Position numbers and translations under genes: made by a program. 64,000 nucleotides of DNA, from positions 310,001 through 374,000 of the forward strand of contig JAWKVT010000002.1 of the NCBI GenBank assembly GCA_041397865.1. Reading direction: 5' to 3'. Source of the stretch: TMED27 sp041397865 (GTDB taxonomy: Bacteria; Pseudomonadota; Alphaproteobacteria; Micavibrionales; Micavibrionaceae). Of the stretch, positions 27,634 through 35,970 are shown one piece after another (position 1 is the stretch's first letter; each line of letters starts with the position of its first letter). The notes under the pieces are model-generated. The model was not told the DNA's origin. It ran no database searches and saw only the letters and a program-made list of their open reading frames with translations.

Positions 27634-27955
27634 GAGCCGCATCGTCAGCAGCTTCAGCCTCAGTGTCGACAGCTTCAGCTTCAACATCAGCGTCTACAGG
27701 CTCAAGCGAACCGCCCGCAAGCTTTTCACAAACACCGCTTGGCAAAGCCAGCCACTCACCGCCATCTGCATCCGCAGTCGCGTGACCTGCACATGAATGG
27801 GATTTTGAAGCATTCGCGCAGTCATTCGCACCGGCTTTAACAACGCCATAGCATTTTTCTTTACCTTCCATTGCATGTGCAACGCCTGCGCTGCCAGCAA
27901 CAGTCAGCGCAACAGCAGAAACGAGCAATGTGTTAACAGTTTTTTTGGAAACCAT
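27617..27955 (-). CDS. bufA: DUF2282 bufferin precursor peptide BufA
   Basis: 112 residues. Signal peptide MVSKKTVNTLLVSAVALTVA to AHA, cleavage near 28. The core carries the four conserved Cys of the family at 35 (EKCYGVVKAG), 46 (NDCANA), 55 (HSCAGH) and 76 (SGVCEKL). Bufferins are modified by BufB/BufC and exported, where they bind copper. ATG 27955 follows AAGGAG at suitable spacing. After residue 84 there is an unusual acidic tail rich in Asp, Glu and Ala that ends in His. Confidence 0.9.
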   Translation of the reverse strand: MVSKKTVNTLLVSAVALTVAGSAGVAHAMEGKEKCYGVVKAGANDCANASKSHSCAGHATADADGGEWLALPSGVCEKLAGGSLEPVDADVEAEAVDTEAEAADDAAHGEAH

Positions 27956-28110
27956 TTTATATATCTCCTTATAATGGTTAAGTACTTGGCGGGCTTGCCT
28001 CCCGCCTGTGATTGTATTTTCGAACGCAGTGAAACGAAGGTTACAACGTTTGGTAAAAAAATCCAGCACATAGATTGAGTTTAAATCAAAAAGATTTATA
28101 CGTAAGGACT

Positions 28111-29031
28111 ATGAATATTTACGAATCCCTGCAAAACATTCCGGAATCGGCAAAAAACGCTGTCGTCGCGATCGGTAATTTCGATGGTGTGCATCGCGGC
28201 CATCAAGCTTTGCTGGCAACGGCCAAAACCATCGCCGCCGAAAAAAAACGTCCCCTCGCTGTTTTGACCTTCGAACCCCACCCGCGCCGCCTGTTCCGCC
28301 CCGACGATCCGCCAAACCGCATCACCCCCCTATCCGTAAAGCATTGGCGCTTGGAAACCTTCGGCGTAGATACGCTCTTCTCCCTTCCTTTCGATTGGGA
28401 CTTCGCCTCGCAAAGCGCCAGTGACTTCATCGCGAACGTCCTGAAAGATGGAATAAACGCCGCCCATGTCGTTGTCGGCGCAGACTTCTGCTTTGGCCAA
28501 CTCCGCAAAGGCGCACCCGAAGATATTGAAAAATCCGGCATACCCACCACGGCAATCGAAAAAATCGCCGCCGCCGATGCGCAAGCTCTCTCCTCAAGCA
28601 ATATCCGTCAGGCTTTGCGCGCCGGAAACCTTGATGCCGCCAATGAAATGCTCGGCTGGGAATGGGAAATGCGCGGCGAAGTCGTCAAGGGCGACCAAAG
28701 GGGCAGGGAACTTGGCTACCCCACCGCCAATGTGAAGCTCGGCGAAACCGTCCACCCCGCCTACGGCGTTTACGCCGCGCTGGTGCAAATCGAAGGGGAA
28801 ACCCAATGGCGCCCCGCCGCCACCAATATAGGCATCCGCCCGATGTTCGAAGTTCCCGTCGCGCAGGTTGAAAGCTTTATTTTCGATTTCGATGAAGAAA
28901 TCTACGGGAAAATTCTGCGCACCCGGCCCGTAAAACGCCTGCGCGGCGAAGCCAAATTCAATTCCCTCGACGAACTCATCGCCCAGATCGCCAAAGACTG
29001 CACCCGCGCCCGCGAAATTTTAGGCGCGTAA
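28111..29031 (+). CDS. ribF: Bifunctional riboflavin kinase / FAD synthetase
   Basis: Makes FMN and FAD from riboflavin. The N-terminal nucleotidyltransferase domain shows VVAIGNFDGVHRGHQALL and VVVGADFCFGQLRKG with SSSNIRQALRAG. The C-terminal kinase domain (from about residue 180) has GDQRGRELGYPTANVKL and the beta-barrel end. ATG 28111 with AAGGA just before it is preferred to an upstream TTG. 306 residues. Divergent from the buf operon. Confidence 0.95.
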   Translation: MNIYESLQNIPESAKNAVVAIGNFDGVHRGHQALLATAKTIAAEKKRPLAVLTFEPHPRRLFRPDDPPNRITPLSVKHWRLETFGVDTLFSLPFDWDFASQSASDFIANVLKDGINAAHVVVGADFCFGQLRKGAPEDIEKSGIPTTAIEKIAAADAQALSSSNIRQALRAGNLDAANEMLGWEWEMRGEVVKGDQRGRELGYPTANVKLGETVHPAYGVYAALVQIEGETQWRPAATNIGIRPMFEVPVAQVESFIFDFDEEIYGKILRTRPVKRLRGEAKFNSLDELIAQIAKDCTRAREILGA

Positions 29032-29039
29032 AACGCGCA

Positions 29040-29279
29040 CTACATAACAGCTTCAAGCTTTTCTTGCTGCTGTTCTGCTGCAAGCTTTTCCGCAGCGCTA
29101 AAAATATCAAGACGCGCAGCATCGCCATTGTAAACGTCTTTGAGGTGGGGTATAGAGTTTACAGCAAAAATATATTGTCCCGAATCGTGAGGGTCATCAG
29201 AAAGGGCAAAGACACCGTCGGTTTCGTGGCGTAGAGAAATATGGTATTTCTCTACAGTCTCTCTAAGTTTGTCATCCAT
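29040..29279 (-). CDS. Small hypothetical protein
   Basis: 79 residues, start ATG 29279 because AAGGAG lies at good distance; the upstream open frame has no ribosome site. Acidic, soluble, with an N-terminal helix DDKLRETVEKYHISLRHET, a short strand region and a C-terminal helix AAEKLAAEQQQEKLEAVM. No family recognised. Convergent with ribF, ending 8 bp from its stop. Confidence 0.6.
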   Translation of the reverse strand: MDDKLRETVEKYHISLRHETDGVFALSDDPHDSGQYIFAVNSIPHLKDVYNGDAARLDIFSAAEKLAAEQQQEKLEAVM

Positions 29280-29571
29280 GAACGTTCTCCTTGTTCTTAT
29301 CAAACAGATATTAAAAGCTTTTCGCCTTATGTCAAGACTTGGGGCTTGTATTCTTCGATACGGACATGAGCCTTGATTTTAACGCCGCCTCGCGCCATAG
29401 TGCCCGGATGCAAATGAACCGCGCCATAATCATTCGAATTATCATCCCGGCTCTGACTTAAGAGACCGGGTATTTCTCGCGGCGTTCAGACGTTGCAATC
29501 ATTCTCACAAAAAGATAACAAGTGAACACAAAGAATAGCCCCGCCCCTCCAGAGAAATCGGATTATGAAAA
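29280..29571. other. Intergenic stretch with a possible gene remnant
   Basis: No full gene. On the minus strand one frame ends in MARGGVKIKAHVRIEEYKP then four residues and a stop near 29333, without a start or ribosome site, so it may be a relic. An imperfect hairpin CCCGGCTCTGACTTAAGAGA (29446 onward, closed by CCGGG) lies inside. The ileS leader occupies the right end. Confidence 0.4.
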
Positions 29572-32523
29572 ATGAATAAAGAAGATACAAGCAATAAAGA
29601 CAAATATAAAGACACCGTTTTCCTCCCCAAAACGGATTTCCCCATGCGCGGCGGCCTCCCGCAAAAAGAGCCGGAAATCCTGAAAAAATGGCAGGATATG
29701 GACCTCTACGGCCAAATGCGCGAATCTGCCAAAGATAAAGAAAAATGGATTCTGCATGATGGCCCGCCCTACGCCAACGGCAACATCCACATGGGCCACG
29801 CGCTGAACAAAATCCTTAAAGACGTGGTGGTAAAATCCTATTCTATGCTGGGGTACAACAGTCCCTACGTGCCGGGCTGGGACTGCCACGGCCTGCCCAT
29901 CGAATGGAAAATCGAAGAAAAATACCGCAGCGAAGGCAAAGACAAAGACGATGTCGAAATCCTGAAATTCCGCGAAGAATGCCGTGCTTTCGCCCAAAAA
30001 TGGGTCGATACGCAATCCGAACAGTTCCAGCGCCTCGGCGTCACCGGCGATTGGCAAGACCCCTACCTCACCATGAATCTGCGTTCCGAAGGGAAAATCG
30101 TGCGCGAAATCCATAAATTCGTGCTAAACGGCGGCCTCTATAAAGGCGCAAAACCCGTTATGTGGTCTACGGTCGAAAAAACCGCCCTCGCCGAAGCCGA
30201 AGTCGAATATAAAGAACACAAATCGGTGACGATCTGGATTCGCTTCCCGGTTGTAAAAACAAACGTCGATCTGCTCAAAGGCGTCGACATCGTCATCTGG
30301 ACGACCACCCCGTGGACCATGCCATCCAACCGCGCCATCGCATTCGGTGAATACATGGAATATGGCGTCTATGAGATCAAATCCACAGGCGAGGGTGCTC
30401 GCGCCGAAAACGGTGCAAAAATAGCTATTGCCACCGCGCTGGCCGATAGCGTTAAGGCAGCTGCAAAAATTGAAGAGTGGGAATGCCTCGGCACATTCAA
30501 GGGCAAAGATGCCGCCGGAACGGTTTGCCAACACCCTTTCAAGGGCCAAGGCTACGATTTCGACGTTCCGCTCCTCGCTGGCAGTTTCGTGACTGAAGAA
30601 GCCGGAACAGGCTTCGTCCACATCGCACCCGGTCACGGAGAAGACGACTTCTACCTTGGTGTCGCCAACGGCATAGAAGTCACCGATAACGTCGCCGATG
30701 ATGGAAAATTTCGTCCCCACGTCCCGCTCTTCGCGGGTCTTGAGGTCTACACGCAAGAAGGAAAACTCGGCGACGGCAATTTCGCCGTCCTCAAAGCCAT
30801 GGACGAAGCGGGTAAACTGCTGGCTAAAGGTTCCCTCAAACACGAATACCCGCATTCTTGGCGCTCCAAAGCCCCGCTTATTTTCCGCACCACCCCGCAA
30901 TGGTTTATCGAAATGGGGGATGCGATAGAGCCTTATAAAAAGTGGTTTAAGGAAGCATATGGTAAAGAACCTGACCCTGATGTCGTTGAGGAGGCTCTTA
31001 AAAATTCTCTGAGACAAAAAGCACTCAAAGCCATCAGCGACACAAAATGGGTTCCCGAAAAAGGCGAAGCGCGCATTAAGTCCATGATCGAAAACCGCCC
31101 GGACTGGTGCATCTCGCGCCAACGTGCATGGGGTGTGCCGATCGCGCTGTTCGTGCATAAAGAAACAGACGAAATCCTCCGCGATGAAAACGTCCTGAAC
31201 CGCATCGGCGACATCTTCGAAAAAGAAGGCTCCGATAGCTGGTGGTCGCGCCCGGCCCAAGATTTCCTCGGGCCAGACTACAACGCCGAAGATTACGATC
31301 AAGTCTTCGATATCGTTGATGTTTGGTTTGAATCCGGCTCCACCCACGCCTTTGTCTGTGAAGACCGCGAGGAACTGCAAAGCCCCGCCGACCTCTACCT
31401 CGAAGGCTCAGACCAGCATCGCGGCTGGTTTCATTCATCCTTGCTCGAAAGTGTCGGCACACGTGGGCGCGCACCCTATAAAACCGTCCTCACCCACGGT
31501 TTTGTGCTGGATGAAAAGGGCTATAAAATGTCCAAATCCGCCGGAAACGTCGTCGACCCGCTCAAAGTCATGGAACAATACGGCGCGGACATCCTGCGCC
31601 TGTGGACCCTCACCTCCGATTACGCCGAAGATATCCGCATCGGTCAGGACTCCATAAAACAAACCGGCGACCTCTACCGCCGCATCCGCAACACGCTGCG
31701 CTTCCTCCTCGGCGCACTCGACGGTTTCACTAAAGACGAAATGATCGAGTTTTTTGATGAGCCGGAAAATCTCCCCGAACTCGAACAGCTCACCTTGCAC
31801 CGCCTCTATGAAATGGATCAAAAAATCCGCACGCATATCGAAAGCTACGATTTCATGAAGCTGACCAAAGCGCTGCATGATTTCTGCAACGAAGACCTCA
31901 GCGCTTTTTATTTCGACATCCGCAAGGACCGTCTCTATTGCGACGCCCCCGATAGCTTCGAACGCCGCGCCACGCGTTCCGTCATGGCCGTCATCTTTAA
32001 TGGCCTCACCGCGTGGCTCGCCCCTGTGCTGTCCTTTACGGCGGAAGAAGCATGGTCCCACCGCCCCCAAGGCGTTTTCGGCGACGAAGAATCCATCCAC
32101 CTGCGCACCTTCCCCGAAGTCCCCGCAAACTGGAAAAACGATGCGCTGGACGAAAAATGGAAGAAGGTTAAAAAACTCAGAGATGAAGTGCTGCTCGAAT
32201 TAGAGCAAATGCGAGTGAATAAAGAGATTAACTCTTCTCTGGGTGCCGTTCTCAAAATGAAATTCGATGGCCAAAGCTATAAAGCCGAAGACTTCGAAAA
32301 CCTAGATCTGGGAGAAGTTTGCATTGTCTCCGATTATGAGCAGGAAAATATCACCTCCCCACAAAATAACGAAGTGAAGACTTTATCTGGCCCCACAGTA
32401 AAAGCGGCCAAAGGTGCAAAATGCGTCCGCTGCTGGAAGGTCCTGCCCGAAGTTGAAGCAAACGGCGACCTCTGTAACCGCTGCACCGCCGTCGTTAAAT
32501 CCGCACAGGAAAAAGCCGCATAA
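29572..32523 (+). CDS. ileS: Isoleucyl-tRNA synthetase
   Basis: Charges tRNA-Ile. 983 residues, class I. HIGH motif as HMGH in PPYANGNIHMGHALNKI, editing (CP1) domain with TTTPWTMPSNRAIAF and GTGFVHIAPGHGEDDF, KMSKS loop in GYKMSKSAGNVVDPL. The C-terminal zinc ribbon has CVRCWK and LCNRC. The usual downstream partner lspA is not here but on the opposite strand at 24.8 kb. Confidence 0.97.
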   Translation: MNKEDTSNKDKYKDTVFLPKTDFPMRGGLPQKEPEILKKWQDMDLYGQMRESAKDKEKWILHDGPPYANGNIHMGHALNKILKDVVVKSYSMLGYNSPYVPGWDCHGLPIEWKIEEKYRSEGKDKDDVEILKFREECRAFAQKWVDTQSEQFQRLGVTGDWQDPYLTMNLRSEGKIVREIHKFVLNGGLYKGAKPVMWSTVEKTALAEAEVEYKEHKSVTIWIRFPVVKTNVDLLKGVDIVIWTTTPWTMPSNRAIAFGEYMEYGVYEIKSTGEGARAENGAKIAIATALADSVKAAAKIEEWECLGTFKGKDAAGTVCQHPFKGQGYDFDVPLLAGSFVTEEAGTGFVHIAPGHGEDDFYLGVANGIEVTDNVADDGKFRPHVPLFAGLEVYTQEGKLGDGNFAVLKAMDEAGKLLAKGSLKHEYPHSWRSKAPLIFRTTPQWFIEMGDAIEPYKKWFKEAYGKEPDPDVVEEALKNSLRQKALKAISDTKWVPEKGEARIKSMIENRPDWCISRQRAWGVPIALFVHKETDEILRDENVLNRIGDIFEKEGSDSWWSRPAQDFLGPDYNAEDYDQVFDIVDVWFESGSTHAFVCEDREELQSPADLYLEGSDQHRGWFHSSLLESVGTRGRAPYKTVLTHGFVLDEKGYKMSKSAGNVVDPLKVMEQYGADILRLWTLTSDYAEDIRIGQDSIKQTGDLYRRIRNTLRFLLGALDGFTKDEMIEFFDEPENLPELEQLTLHRLYEMDQKIRTHIESYDFMKLTKALHDFCNEDLSAFYFDIRKDRLYCDAPDSFERRATRSVMAVIFNGLTAWLAPVLSFTAEEAWSHRPQGVFGDEESIHLRTFPEVPANWKNDALDEKWKKVKKLRDEVLLELEQMRVNKEINSSLGAVLKMKFDGQSYKAEDFENLDLGEVCIVSDYEQENITSPQNNEVKTLSGPTVKAAKGAKCVRCWKVLPEVEANGDLCNRCTAVVKSAQEKAA

Positions 32524-32530
32524 GAAAAAC

Positions 32531-32568
32531 CGTCATAGCGAGGAGCGCTAGCGACGCGGCAATCCATC
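32531..32568. repeat. Half copy of a GTCATTGCGAG-type palindromic repeat
   Basis: CGTCATAGCGAGGAGCGCTA followed by GCGACGCGGCAATCCATC directly after ileS. It matches one arm of the fuller copy at 47372-47457 and carries its own internal palindrome AGCGCT. Confidence 0.6.
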
Positions 32569-32578
32569 TTCGAATATA

Positions 32579-32887
32579 TCAAGCTTTCCCGCCGGGGGTT
32601 ATTGTTAATATCGGTGGCCCGCTTGCTCTTCTATGTTGAGTGCCCGTGCCGTGAGTGTTTTTCAAAGAGTTGGCAACAGCGTCAACAAATGCTTGAGTAG
32701 GGTTTTGGGCTGTTTCATGCACGCCCCCGGCACCTGCTGTTTCATACCACTGTTGAAAGAAACCGGAAGGCAAAGTTACCCCGTCATCATAGCGGTGTTT
32801 ACTAGGGAGAACTTTTTTGCGGGCCTTTTTATGTTTTGCAATTCTCTTCTGCCGCCTTTGCTCAAAATTTTTACGGATACCGCCCAT
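32579..32887 (-). CDS. Hypothetical basic small protein (tentative)
   Basis: 102 residues, strongly basic at the N-terminus (MGGIRKNFEQRRQKRIAKHK) and then neutral, with FFQQWYETAGAGG. A weak TAGGAT element lies before the ATG. No membrane segment and no recognised family. It could equally be a chance frame in a degraded region between ileS and the cysteine protease. Confidence 0.4.
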   Translation of the reverse strand: MGGIRKNFEQRRQKRIAKHKKARKKVLPSKHRYDDGVTLPSGFFQQWYETAGAGGVHETAQNPTQAFVDAVANSLKNTHGTGTQHRRASGPPILTITPGGKA

Positions 32888-33128
32888 AGCTAAATCCTAC
32901 GTTTCTTGTCTTATTGTGCAAGGTGAAGATTCTGTAAAGGAAGTAAAAGTCCATGTCAAGAATTGTTGTAGCTGTAGGACTGTAACGGCAAGGCGCTATT
33001 CGCTTGTACTCTTTATAGTTTAAAAAACTTTGGCACCATCTCACCCATGAAGCGTCCACCGTAAGCTTTGCGTCTTCGCGATTCAAAGCTCTTTTTTGTG
33101 GTGTTCTTGGTAGTTGAAACACTTCCGC
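32888..33128. other. Intergenic region without a convincing gene
   Basis: Several minus-strand frames stay open (one reading to FMGEMVPKFFKL and stop near 33017), but none has both a plausible start and a ribosome site. It may hold decayed coding sequence from the C-terminal side of the neighbouring cysteine protease. Confidence 0.4.
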
Positions 33129-33674
33129 CTAAACGCTCAAAAGCCGCCCGTGCCGCCACCACCCAATGCGGTTGATGGAATAAATCGGGCTATAGCGGTG
33201 AACATCGGCGCTGCGGCGTACGGATTTATGCTGATTGTCCAGAATATACTCCCCGGCTCCCGCAAGCCGAACAGCCAAGACAGCGTGGGGAATGCGTTTT
33301 TGCAAATCATTGACAATAACAATCCGCATGTCACCTTCATCAAAACCCAAATCCCGTAGGCCCAGATACTTCGCAATCGTGAAATCCTCACAATCGCCGC
33401 CAAATTTCAAAAACTCTCCCGGCGTTGACCAGTGATCCCGCGCCTCGCTCCGGTAAGGCCGCCGGTTCATCGCTTCATTCACCTGAATAATCTGCAACAT
33501 AGGGTGCAAAAAACGAAAGCCGCTAATCACTCTGCGCCACGCTGCCGTACTTTCATCGCCGCCCGCCAGCGCATTTTGAAACCGCGCCAGCATGTCCGTA
33601 TAGCGGGTAAAGGCCGAAAGATCCGAAGAAAAAGACTGATCCGGGTCAAAAACATTCGCAAGCGGGGCGGGCAT
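33129..33674 (-). CDS. Transglutaminase-like cysteine protease (BTLCP, DUF920)
   Basis: 181 residues. The catalytic triad of the bacterial transglutaminase-like family is visible: Cys in FLKFGGDCEDFTIAKYLGL, His in KRIPHAVLAVRLA, Asp in YILDNQHKSV, with the typical ending SPIYSINRIGWWRHGR. Relatives (LapG and homologues) are periplasmic and cleave adhesins, often under c-di-GMP control. No signal peptide is seen here, and no LapD-type partner is adjacent. Start not fully certain. Confidence 0.85.
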   Translation of the reverse strand: MPAPLANVFDPDQSFSSDLSAFTRYTDMLARFQNALAGGDESTAAWRRVISGFRFLHPMLQIIQVNEAMNRRPYRSEARDHWSTPGEFLKFGGDCEDFTIAKYLGLRDLGFDEGDMRIVIVNDLQKRIPHAVLAVRLAGAGEYILDNQHKSVRRSADVHRYSPIYSINRIGWWRHGRLLSV

Positions 33675-33760
33675 AGAGGCAGCCTTTCATCAAAATAGGA
33701 ACACCGGAAAAACTATAAAAACCGCGACAGTCTTTTTCAACATGTTTTCAGATCTGAATT

Positions 33761-34417
33761 TTAAAGGCCGTTCAACTCATCCTTGCTTTTTTTCAGCAAG
33801 ACACGCAAATGCGGCTTGCCTGTTTTTTCTTCATACTTCTCGTAATATTGCTGATGATACTCTTCTGCTTCCCAAAACGTACCCATTGGCTCAACCACCG
33901 TCACAATCGGCTTGTCGTAAATTTTACTTTCCTCTACGCGCGCAATTACCTCTTTCGCAATACGTTCCTGCTCTTCGTCAGCCGGAAAAATCGCCGAGCG
34001 GTACTGCGTCCCGACATCCACCCCTTGCCGGTTAAGCTGCGTCGGGTCATGCGCCCGCGTAAGAAAAAACTCCACCAGCGCCTCATACGTCGTCTTGTCT
34101 GGATCAAACGTCACCTCAATCACCTCCGCGTGTCCGGTTTGTCCCGTGGTAACATCGCCATAGGCTGGATCTTTCAGCGTCCCGCCCATATACCCGGCGC
34201 GGGTGAATAAAACCCCCTCCAGCGCGCGAAACTCACTTTCCATGCACCAGAAACAACCGCCTGCAAATATGGCTGCCGGATATCCTTCAGGTTTCTCATC
34301 CATCAAATCACTCCCGAGTGTTAAAGACGTTTTTTGCGCATTGCTATCCCCGCCAATAAACAAAAACAGCGCAAAAACCGCAAATGCTACAACCAGTAAA
34401 CCAAAAAACTTATTCAT
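33761..34417 (-). CDS. msrA: Membrane-anchored peptide-methionine (S)-S-oxide reductase
   Basis: Reduces methionine-S-sulfoxide. The MsrA domain has the catalytic Cys in AAIFAGGCFWCMESEF, then GYMGGTLKDPAYGDVTTGQTGHAE (in part) and the C-terminal EYHQQYYEKY. ATG 34417 starts MNKFFGLLVVAFAVFALFLF, an N-terminal signal or anchor helix, so the enzyme faces the periplasm. The open frame upstream of 34417 is translated repeat and was excluded. Complements the exported MsrB at 1.6 kb. Confidence 0.94.
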   Translation of the reverse strand: MNKFFGLLVVAFAVFALFLFIGGDSNAQKTSLTLGSDLMDEKPEGYPAAIFAGGCFWCMESEFRALEGVLFTRAGYMGGTLKDPAYGDVTTGQTGHAEVIEVTFDPDKTTYEALVEFFLTRAHDPTQLNRQGVDVGTQYRSAIFPADEEQERIAKEVIARVEESKIYDKPIVTVVEPMGTFWEAEEYHQQYYEKYEEKTGKPHLRVLLKKSKDELNGL

Positions 34418-34434
34418 TCTATCGTCTCTTTTTT

Positions 34435-34460
34435 TGCCATCCCCGCGCAGGCGGGAATCT
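34435..34460. repeat. Short GCCATCCCCGC repeat
   Basis: TGCCATCCCCGCGCAGGCGG followed by GAATCT: a hairpin of CCCGC/GCGGG just upstream of msrA, related to the ATCCCTGCTTTCGCAGGGAT module at 26.76 kb. Confidence 0.5.
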
Positions 34461-34498
34461 GTTAATATAAGATTCGACAACAATGACAGATTCGTTAC

Positions 34499-35002
34499 AT
34501 GCTTTTAAAATCGGATTATACCTCACCGAATTTTAATGAACGCATCGGCTATGACGCGCCGGTGATGATCGTCATTCACTACACGGGTATGGAAAGCGCA
34601 AAAGCCGCGCTGGAAAGGCTCTGCGATCCTGCCGCTGAAGTCAGCGCCCATTACGTCATCGACGAAGACGGCGCAACGTACCAACTCGTCGATGAGGATA
34701 AACGCGCCTGGCATGCTGGTGTCTCGGAGTGGAGTATAAACGGCAAAATTGAAACCGATATCAACTCCGCTTCCATCGGCATTGAACTCGTCAACCCCGG
34801 CCATGAATTTGGCTATCGCCCCTTCCCGCATGAGCAAATGGCCGCCCTCGCCGCGCTGTGCAAAAACATAATGTCCCGCCAGCCCGTTACCATCGTCCTC
34901 GGCCATGAAGATGTTGCTCCCGGCCGTAAACAGGACCCCGGCGAACTTTTCGACTGGTTCTGGCTAGACAGCCACGGCATCCCCTGTATCCATTCTTCCT
35001 AA
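34499..35002 (+). CDS. N-acetylmuramoyl-L-alanine amidase, AmpD type
   Basis: 167 residues covering a single amidase_2 domain. Zinc ligands: His in VMIVIHYTGM, His and Asp in VLGHEDVAPGRKQDPGE. The catalytic Glu region is IGIELVNPGHEFGY. No signal peptide, so it likely recycles anhydro-muropeptides in the cytosol, as AmpD does. Ends shortly before the IS630 remnant. Confidence 0.92.
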   Translation: MLLKSDYTSPNFNERIGYDAPVMIVIHYTGMESAKAALERLCDPAAEVSAHYVIDEDGATYQLVDEDKRAWHAGVSEWSINGKIETDINSASIGIELVNPGHEFGYRPFPHEQMAALAALCKNIMSRQPVTIVLGHEDVAPGRKQDPGELFDWFWLDSHGIPCIHSS

Positions 35003-35027
35003 CGGTTTTTCCCCTGTCACTGGCAAA

Positions 35028-35889
35028 TATAGCCAAGCTCATATAAATTGATTATATTGTAAGGATGACGTATTCATCCGATTTTCGCCGTAAAGTCTTA
35101 TCTGTCCGCGAGAAGGAAGGCCTTACAATTGCGCAGGTAGCGACCGCGTTTTTGTGTAGGAGTTGCCGGTGTAACGCTGGATTAAAACACCAGATCGAAG
35201 CTTACCCGTCACAAACCCACCACAGATAGATATGGACGCTTTGCGCATGACGTTTGGATTACCCGGATGCCTATCAATACGAGCGGGCGCGCAGACTGGG
35301 GTCAGCGAAAAAGGCATTGGACATGCTTTGCGACGCATGGGGGTTTCTTATAAAAAAAGTCTAGCATCCGAAGGCGGACGGACGGCGCACGGCGCTCCTT
35401 CCAGGCACTCATCGCGTTGTATAAACATCAGAATCGAACGCTCGTTTATATTGATGAAAGCGGGTTTCCACGACATGCCACACCTGACGGCTATGCGCCG
35501 ATTGGGCGTTGCACCGGCACACAAGATTGGCATGCCAAAGGCCGGACAAATGCAATAGGGGCTCTGATTGGGAAAACCCGTTGACAGTGGGGCTGTTTAC
35601 CGCCAACATCACGGCAGACATCTTTACCGCATGGGTGAAGCAGGATTTATTATCCAAACTGCCGCCTAAAGCCGTGATCGTCATGGACAACGCCACCTTC
35701 CACAAACGGCAGGATACACAAGACCTTATTCAAAATGCGGGCCATAGCTTGCTTTTCCTGCCCCCTTACAGCCCCGATCTTAATCCCATTGAACAAAAAT
35801 GGGCCCATACTAAAGCCGTAAGAAAACAGCTTATGTGCTCCATACACGACCTCTTCAAAATTGAATCATTTTATGTGACGTAGGCTATA
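35028..35889 (+). mobile_element. Decayed IS630-family insertion sequence
   Basis: About 860 bp bounded by inverted repeats of 25 bp with 20 matches: left end TATAGCCAAGCTCATATAAA, right end (reverse complement) TATAGCCTACGTCACATAAA. Both ends carry TA, the target dinucleotide of this family. The transposase inside is broken by frameshifts. Confidence 0.85.
35065..35883 (+). pseudogene. Frameshifted IS630 transposase
   Basis: The frame starts at ATG 35065 (MTYSSDFRRKVLSVREKEGL, helix-turn-helix), is lost near 35155, resumes around 35230-35370 (GVSEKGIGHALRRMGVSYKK), shifts again, and continues as TLVYIDESGFPRHATPDGYA. After another shift near 35575 it ends with LTVGLFTANITADIFTAWVK and the C-terminal part. 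The DDE triad is recognisable as YIDESG, VIVMDNATFHK and NPIEQKWA. At least three frameshifts make it non-functional. Confidence 0.88.
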
Positions 35890-35970
35890 CAGTGTTTCGG
35901 AAGAGGGAGGCGAACTTGACATGGAAAATAATTATGTATTATATAGGGATGTAAAAATTAAGGTGATCGC

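Noticed and set aside
30124..31380. 418-residue frame antisense to ileS
   Set aside because: Antisense shadow of the synthetase coding sequence with biased Phe/Val content.
32871..33122. 83-residue minus-strand frame after the cysteine protease
   Set aside because: No ribosome site, unnatural composition and competing open frames; kept only as an intergenic note.
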